Source: Atopobiaceae bacterium
Lineage (GTDB): Bacteria > Actinomycetota > Coriobacteriia > Coriobacteriales > Atopobiaceae
Assembly (NCBI GenBank): GCA_902834555.1
Contig: CADFJN010000011.1
Span: forward strand, 35,363 to 99,362
Direction: 5' to 3'
Length of the DNA stretch: 64,000 bases
Of this stretch, positions 60,891 to 64,000 are shown piece after piece. Made by a program: the position numbers and the translations under genes. The stretch's first letter is position 1. Every line of letters begins with the position of its first letter. Below the pieces are notes generated by a model, which was not told the DNA's origin, did no database searches, and saw only the letters and a program-made list of their open reading frames with translations.

Positions 60891-61384
60891 CGAAGCCCCG
60901 ATTCCGCGATGGCTGTCCCCACCTTGTGACGCAGGCGCCGGCAGACAGCGAGCAACGCCATGCGTGCTCGCCACGGGCGGCACCAAAGGGCAACGTAGGC
61001 GCGGTAACGCGCGGCATTCAGGACGTTTGCCTGACTAGCCGGCCGATACAGGCCCGAGAGCACGCCGAGCACACGTGTGGCGGGAACCCTCTCGAGCCAC
61101 GTGCAGTTGTCGCCGAGCGTCGTCACGCCGTCGCCCTCGCACGCCACAACGCGATGCAGCACGTAGGCCTTGTCCGTCTCGGCGTTTTCACGCTCGTAGA
61201 GGACGATGTCCATTGGTACAAGGTCGCGTGCCGAGCAAGGCGTGACCACGATGGTGTCGTGTCCTTCTCGTATGAGCGGGAGCATGCTTGTCCCCTGTGC
61301 GGCGTCCACATAGATGCCCTCGGTGGCGAGAACATCGCGAATCGAGCGCAGGCGCGTAGTGCCGGACGCCGTCGCGTCAGGCAT
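60887..61384 (-). CDS. S26-type signal-peptidase-like protease of the RiPP-like cluster
   Basis: The 165-residue protein has the catalytic Ser in AAQGTSMLPLIREGH and the later blocks DIVLYERENAETDKAYVLHRVVACEGDG and TTLGDNC. His in LHRVV and Asp in GDN resemble the SipW/ER-type Ser-His-Asp arrangement rather than the Ser-Lys dyad. There is no N-terminal membrane anchor, unlike secretory signal peptidases, so it may act in the cytoplasm on the precursor leader. It overlaps the PqqD gene by 8 bases and the exporter by 4. Confidence 0.8.
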   Translation of the reverse strand: MPDATASGTTRLRSIRDVLATEGIYVDAAQGTSMLPLIREGHDTIVVTPCSARDLVPMDIVLYERENAETDKAYVLHRVVACEGDGVTTLGDNCTWLERVPATRVLGVLSGLYRPASQANVLNAARYRAYVALWCRPWRARMALLAVCRRLRHKVGTAIAESGLR

Positions 61385-61637
61385 CGACAAAGTCCGCAAC
61401 CTGGTCCAGGAAGGCAGCCACATCTGTGCTGGCCTGCTCCTTTGTGATTCCGTACTTCTCGACAAGCGCCAGCGCAAGCTCCTCCGGTGTCCGAGGCTCC
61501 TGCATGAGACCCCACAGAAATGCCCCAGAAGCGTTTAGTCGCACGAACCCGTGGAAGTCCCTCGACGCGACGCCAACGGGCACCACGAGGTGCTGGCTGC
61601 CCAGGTCGCGCAGCATGTAGTTTGGCTTAATCTTCAT
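61377..61637 (-). CDS. PqqD-like RiPP recognition protein
   Basis: The 86-residue protein starts MKIKPNYMLRDLGSQHLVVP and continues LNASGAFLWGLMQEPRTPEELALALVEKYGI, the standard PqqD fold (three strands and three helices). PqqD domains hold the leader of a ribosomal peptide and hand it to modifying enzymes. ATG 61637 is preferred (GGAAGGA 11 bases upstream); an ATG at 61649 is possible. It overlaps the kinase-like gene end. Confidence 0.88.
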   Translation of the reverse strand: MKIKPNYMLRDLGSQHLVVPVGVASRDFHGFVRLNASGAFLWGLMQEPRTPEELALALVEKYGITKEQASTDVAAFLDQVADFVDA

Positions 61638-62349
61638 GGTCCCAGTCATCCTTCCCGCTTAGGGTCTGGTAGGCCAGCTTGGCGGCATCATTAGAGATGG
61701 TGCAGGTGAGAAGCGAGCACGGAACCTCCTCGATGAGCTTGCCGATGAGATCCAGCCACACTTCCGTCTTCTTAGGGTCCTCGGGCGGGTCGAGCTGAAA
61801 GACGAGACGATCCGTCTCTTCCTTCTCGCCCACGGGACGAATGGCGTTTGCGGCACTCTGCTCAAGGAAGCAAATGGCGTCGAGGGGAACGTCCTCCTTG
61901 GTTTGCCAGTTCTCCTTGCCGGCCCACGGAGACGCGCATGCGTACCACGTGCCATCGATGCGGCGTAGGAACGGCTTGTCTCCGTTCACGATGTGCGCCC
62001 GGTCACCAAAGTGGCGTTTCCACAGGGCAACGTGAGTGCTCTTTCCCGTTCCGCTTGGAGCCGAGAAGGCGTAGGCCCTACCGTCTACCTCAATCACCGC
62101 AGCATGGAAGAGCAGGCAGTCATAGTCGATAAGGGCTTCGGCCACATGGTGGAGAAGCTGGGTGTGGGGTGCATACTCCTTGTATTGCTCCGGGAGAACG
62201 GAGAAAAGCCACGTGTCGTAGTCTTCCGATGGCGAAACGGTGAGGAAGGGCCGGTCATTGGTTGCATAGGGAGCCAGAACCCGCATGACCGACAACAGGT
62301 CTGAGGGATAAATCACCTCAAGTGGAATGCCGGCGATCTTAATCACCAT
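61627..62349 (-). CDS. HPr-kinase-like protein of the RiPP-like cluster
   Basis: The 240-residue protein has a P-loop in FSAPSGTGKSTHVALW, within LLFHAAVIEVDGRAYAFSAPSGTG, and a NGDKPFLRR segment that recalls the active site of HprK. In paeninodin-type lasso clusters a similar kinase phosphorylates the precursor C-terminus. A Ser (S44) is present in the C-terminal part of the candidate precursor here. The start ATG 62349 has weak ribosome-site support. It is the first gene of the minus-strand cluster after a promoter region. Confidence 0.78.
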   Translation of the reverse strand: MVIKIAGIPLEVIYPSDLLSVMRVLAPYATNDRPFLTVSPSEDYDTWLFSVLPEQYKEYAPHTQLLHHVAEALIDYDCLLFHAAVIEVDGRAYAFSAPSGTGKSTHVALWKRHFGDRAHIVNGDKPFLRRIDGTWYACASPWAGKENWQTKEDVPLDAICFLEQSAANAIRPVGEKEETDRLVFQLDPPEDPKKTEVWLDLIGKLIEEVPCSLLTCTISNDAAKLAYQTLSGKDDWDHED

Positions 62350-62509
62350 TGATGACACGTGCGGTCCAGCCCCCTTTGACCAATTATGCATTACATAATG
62401 CGTCGCAATAATAAACCGCAGGTTAGGGGCTGTGGCAGGCGGAATGGAAGCCACAACTGAATCACATGTCAGGACTGCGCGACCCAGGCACACTAGGCAG
62501 GAGGGCGTG
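62350..62509 (-). promoter_or_regulatory. Promoter region of the RiPP-like operon with 14-bp palindrome
   Basis: GCATTACATAATGC (62388-62401) is a perfect palindrome (two half-sites around CA) in an AT-rich tract just upstream of the kinase-like gene. On the minus strand CATAAT and an upstream TATTGC may form -10 and -35 boxes. An operator overlapping the promoter is likely. Confidence 0.45.
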
Positions 62510-63877
62510 TTAGAGTCGGAGGCATGGTGGCGCCGGTCGGCTCAGCGCCGTCGCCCTACCGCCACCAGCGTAAGGGAGAACCGCCAGTGATGCCAGCGCA
62601 CCGGCCAAGAAGATGAGCGACGAGGGCGTAAACCCATCCCCCACCACGCCAAAGCCGCCAATCGCCCCAGATCCAGAGCTCACCGCCGACCCAATCCATG
62701 GCCCCATAAGCATGGGTACCAGTACAACCATGAACATGCGCACGCCCTGGAGAACCCCCGCGCGGTCGGCCGGAGTATTGTTGCGCACCTCGGCCGCAAA
62801 GCAGGCCACGGCGCCCAGATACCCGCACAGCATGAGGACCGATCCCGCAAAGACGCCCACCACGCTCGTGAACAGCGTGAGCGCCAGACAGCCCGCCGCA
62901 AAGAGCGCCAACGGCAGGCGCACGGCACGCTGAAAGCCCAGCCGGTCCAGGCGCCTGCCGTAGAAGATGGTGAAGACGGCCGCAATCACAATACCCGGAG
63001 CCATCACAAATACATATCCCTCGCCAAGTACATAGGGAAGTCGCAGGTAGAGCACATAGTACGGCATAAAGACCTGAAGCGCCGTCGAGAAGATGCAGTA
63101 GCCGAGAAGTACCAGGTAGAGCACCGGGTTCTCACGCATCGCCGCAGTCGAGAAACCCTTAGCCACCTCATGCAGCCAGCCCCGCTCGACCGCAGATGCC
63201 GGGTGGGAATCACGCATGAGGGCGCCGGCCACCACCGCAGCCGCCCCCACCAGCACGCCAACAGCCACAAAGAGCGCTGGGTAGTCGTACGTCACGGTCC
63301 CCTCATCGCCCACATGCATGAGGGTCATCGCACCGCCAAAGACGGCTAGCATCGCGATGAGCGGCATCGCGGAGTTCACGCCCTCCACACGCCCACGGTT
63401 TGTATCGTCCGTAACGTCGGTGAGCCAAGCGTTGAACGCCGCATCGTTGGATAGGCTTCCAAAGAACGTCATCACGCAGTCGAAGACAATCGTGAGAGCA
63501 ACGCCCATGCGCGCCGCCTGGGCGGCATCCGGCGAAAGCGTGTCCGAGATTCCTTGGATGGCGGCAAACCCAATAATTGAGACGCCCCACAGAGCTGCTC
63601 CCGCCACCACAAAGACCTTGCGGCGGCGCACGTGGTCCGACCACGCGCCCACAAACAGCGTGGTAAGCGTGGCCGTAAGCGCCGAGGCAGAGACCATGAG
63701 CGCCACGTCCTGCAGCGAGGCGCCAAAGGAGTCCTGGACAAACAGGTTAAGAAAGTTGTTCTCGACCGCCCAAGCGACCTGCCCCACAAAGGCGAGAAGC
63801 ACGATGACCAGCCAGGTGGTACGAAATATTGTGGACTTGGCGTCACGCAATGCGGTAGGTCCGGTCTTGTCTGCCAC
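62510..63877 (-). CDS. Major facilitator superfamily transporter
   Basis: The 455-residue protein has about 12 transmembrane helices and an MFS loop 2-3 motif (GAWSDHVRRRKVFV). The start is GTG 63877 after GAGGGGAG. It is of the sugar/drug exporter type (SLC45-like opening NNFLNLFVQDSFGAS). It lies upstream of the RiPP-like operon with 160 bases between, so it may be separate. Confidence 0.88.
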   Translation of the reverse strand: MADKTGPTALRDAKSTIFRTTWLVIVLLAFVGQVAWAVENNFLNLFVQDSFGASLQDVALMVSASALTATLTTLFVGAWSDHVRRRKVFVVAGAALWGVSIIGFAAIQGISDTLSPDAAQAARMGVALTIVFDCVMTFFGSLSNDAAFNAWLTDVTDDTNRGRVEGVNSAMPLIAMLAVFGGAMTLMHVGDEGTVTYDYPALFVAVGVLVGAAAVVAGALMRDSHPASAVERGWLHEVAKGFSTAAMRENPVLYLVLLGYCIFSTALQVFMPYYVLYLRLPYVLGEGYVFVMAPGIVIAAVFTIFYGRRLDRLGFQRAVRLPLALFAAGCLALTLFTSVVGVFAGSVLMLCGYLGAVACFAAEVRNNTPADRAGVLQGVRMFMVVLVPMLMGPWIGSAVSSGSGAIGGFGVVGDGFTPSSLIFLAGALASLAVLPYAGGGRATALSRPAPPCLRL

Positions 63878-63953
63878 AGCTATTTCTCCCCTCTCGGCAT
63901 CCCCCCGACATGCCTCCCGGTGCTGTTGAGAACTATTCGGACGTTTTGGGGGC

Positions 63954-64000
63954 TGCGGACAAAAAGTTGGACCGAGGAGGTCCGGGACTGGGGGTCCGCA
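63954..64000. repeat. Inverted repeat at the window edge
   Basis: TGCGGAC (63954-63960) and GTCCGCA (63994-64000) flank a 33-base interior with an inner GGACC/GGTCC stem. It resembles the other hairpin elements in layout and may continue beyond the edge. Confidence 0.4.

Overview
The window is high-GC bacterial DNA with dense coding on both strands, GTG/TTG starts next to good Shine-Dalgarno sequences and one apparently leaderless gene. The metabolism is fermentative and oxygen-sensitive: pyruvate formate-lyase with its activase, an [FeFe] hydrogenase with a flavin/Fe-S partner, fumarase and an Fe-S type Crp/Fnr regulator. Together with the GGGtGRT gene pair and the codon usage this suggests an anaerobic actinobacterium of the class Coriobacteriia (Olsenella/Atopobium-like). 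That is inference; no rRNA is present to check it. I saw no tRNA, rRNA, CRISPR array or transposase.

Layout. 1-3.0 kb: an ECF vitamin transporter (S component cut by the edge, a fused double ATPase, EcfT). 3.0-10.1 kb: flavodoxin-like reductase, HD 5'-nucleotidase, adenine deaminase, a membrane protein, a CobW GTPase, RsmJ and an ABC ATPase. 10.2-16.7 kb: threonine deaminase, then leuACDB on the minus strand behind a leucine-rich leader peptide and attenuator. Between leuC and leuD lie two inverted, structured repeat elements. 16.8-24.7 kb: NudC, DegV, an EamA exporter, the Fe-S scaffold-like/GGGtGRT pair, an aquaporin with an altered second NPA box, a repeat-filled gap, MurI and a SlyD-like isomerase. 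24.8-34.4 kb: the hydrogenase operon, MetY, FumC, a SixA-CHAD fusion and an esterase with a histone-H1-like tail.

34.7-45.3 kb is the most unusual operon, all on the minus strand. It holds two MBOAT acyltransferases, three membrane-anchored SGNH proteins, a DltA-like adenylating ligase, a carrier protein and a fold-III PLP decarboxylase. It reads as a D-alanylation-type (Dlt) machine whose carrier-bound amino acid may be decarboxylated before export. The two MBOAT genes share an apparently identical core of about 1.2 kb while their ends have diverged.

45.9-54.1 kb: ATP-grasp and GNAT proteins, a nitroreductase, a DUF1304 membrane protein, a CPBP protease, an ABC exporter divergent from an AraC regulator, and the Crp/Fnr gene. 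54.1-57.6 kb: an AT-rich island framed by nested inverted repeats, then pflA-pflB behind a perfect FNR box. 57.7-63.9 kb: a 47-residue peptide with a YxxP leader faces five overlapping or coupled minus-strand genes (HPr-kinase-like protein, PqqD, S26 peptidase, ABC exporter, nucleotidyltransferase) and an MFS exporter. This is a likely ribosomal-peptide (RiPP) locus with no recognisable ring-forming enzyme in view.

Many intergenic gaps carry short hairpin repeats of several families. Their arms differ between families, but pieces of the loop sequences recur.
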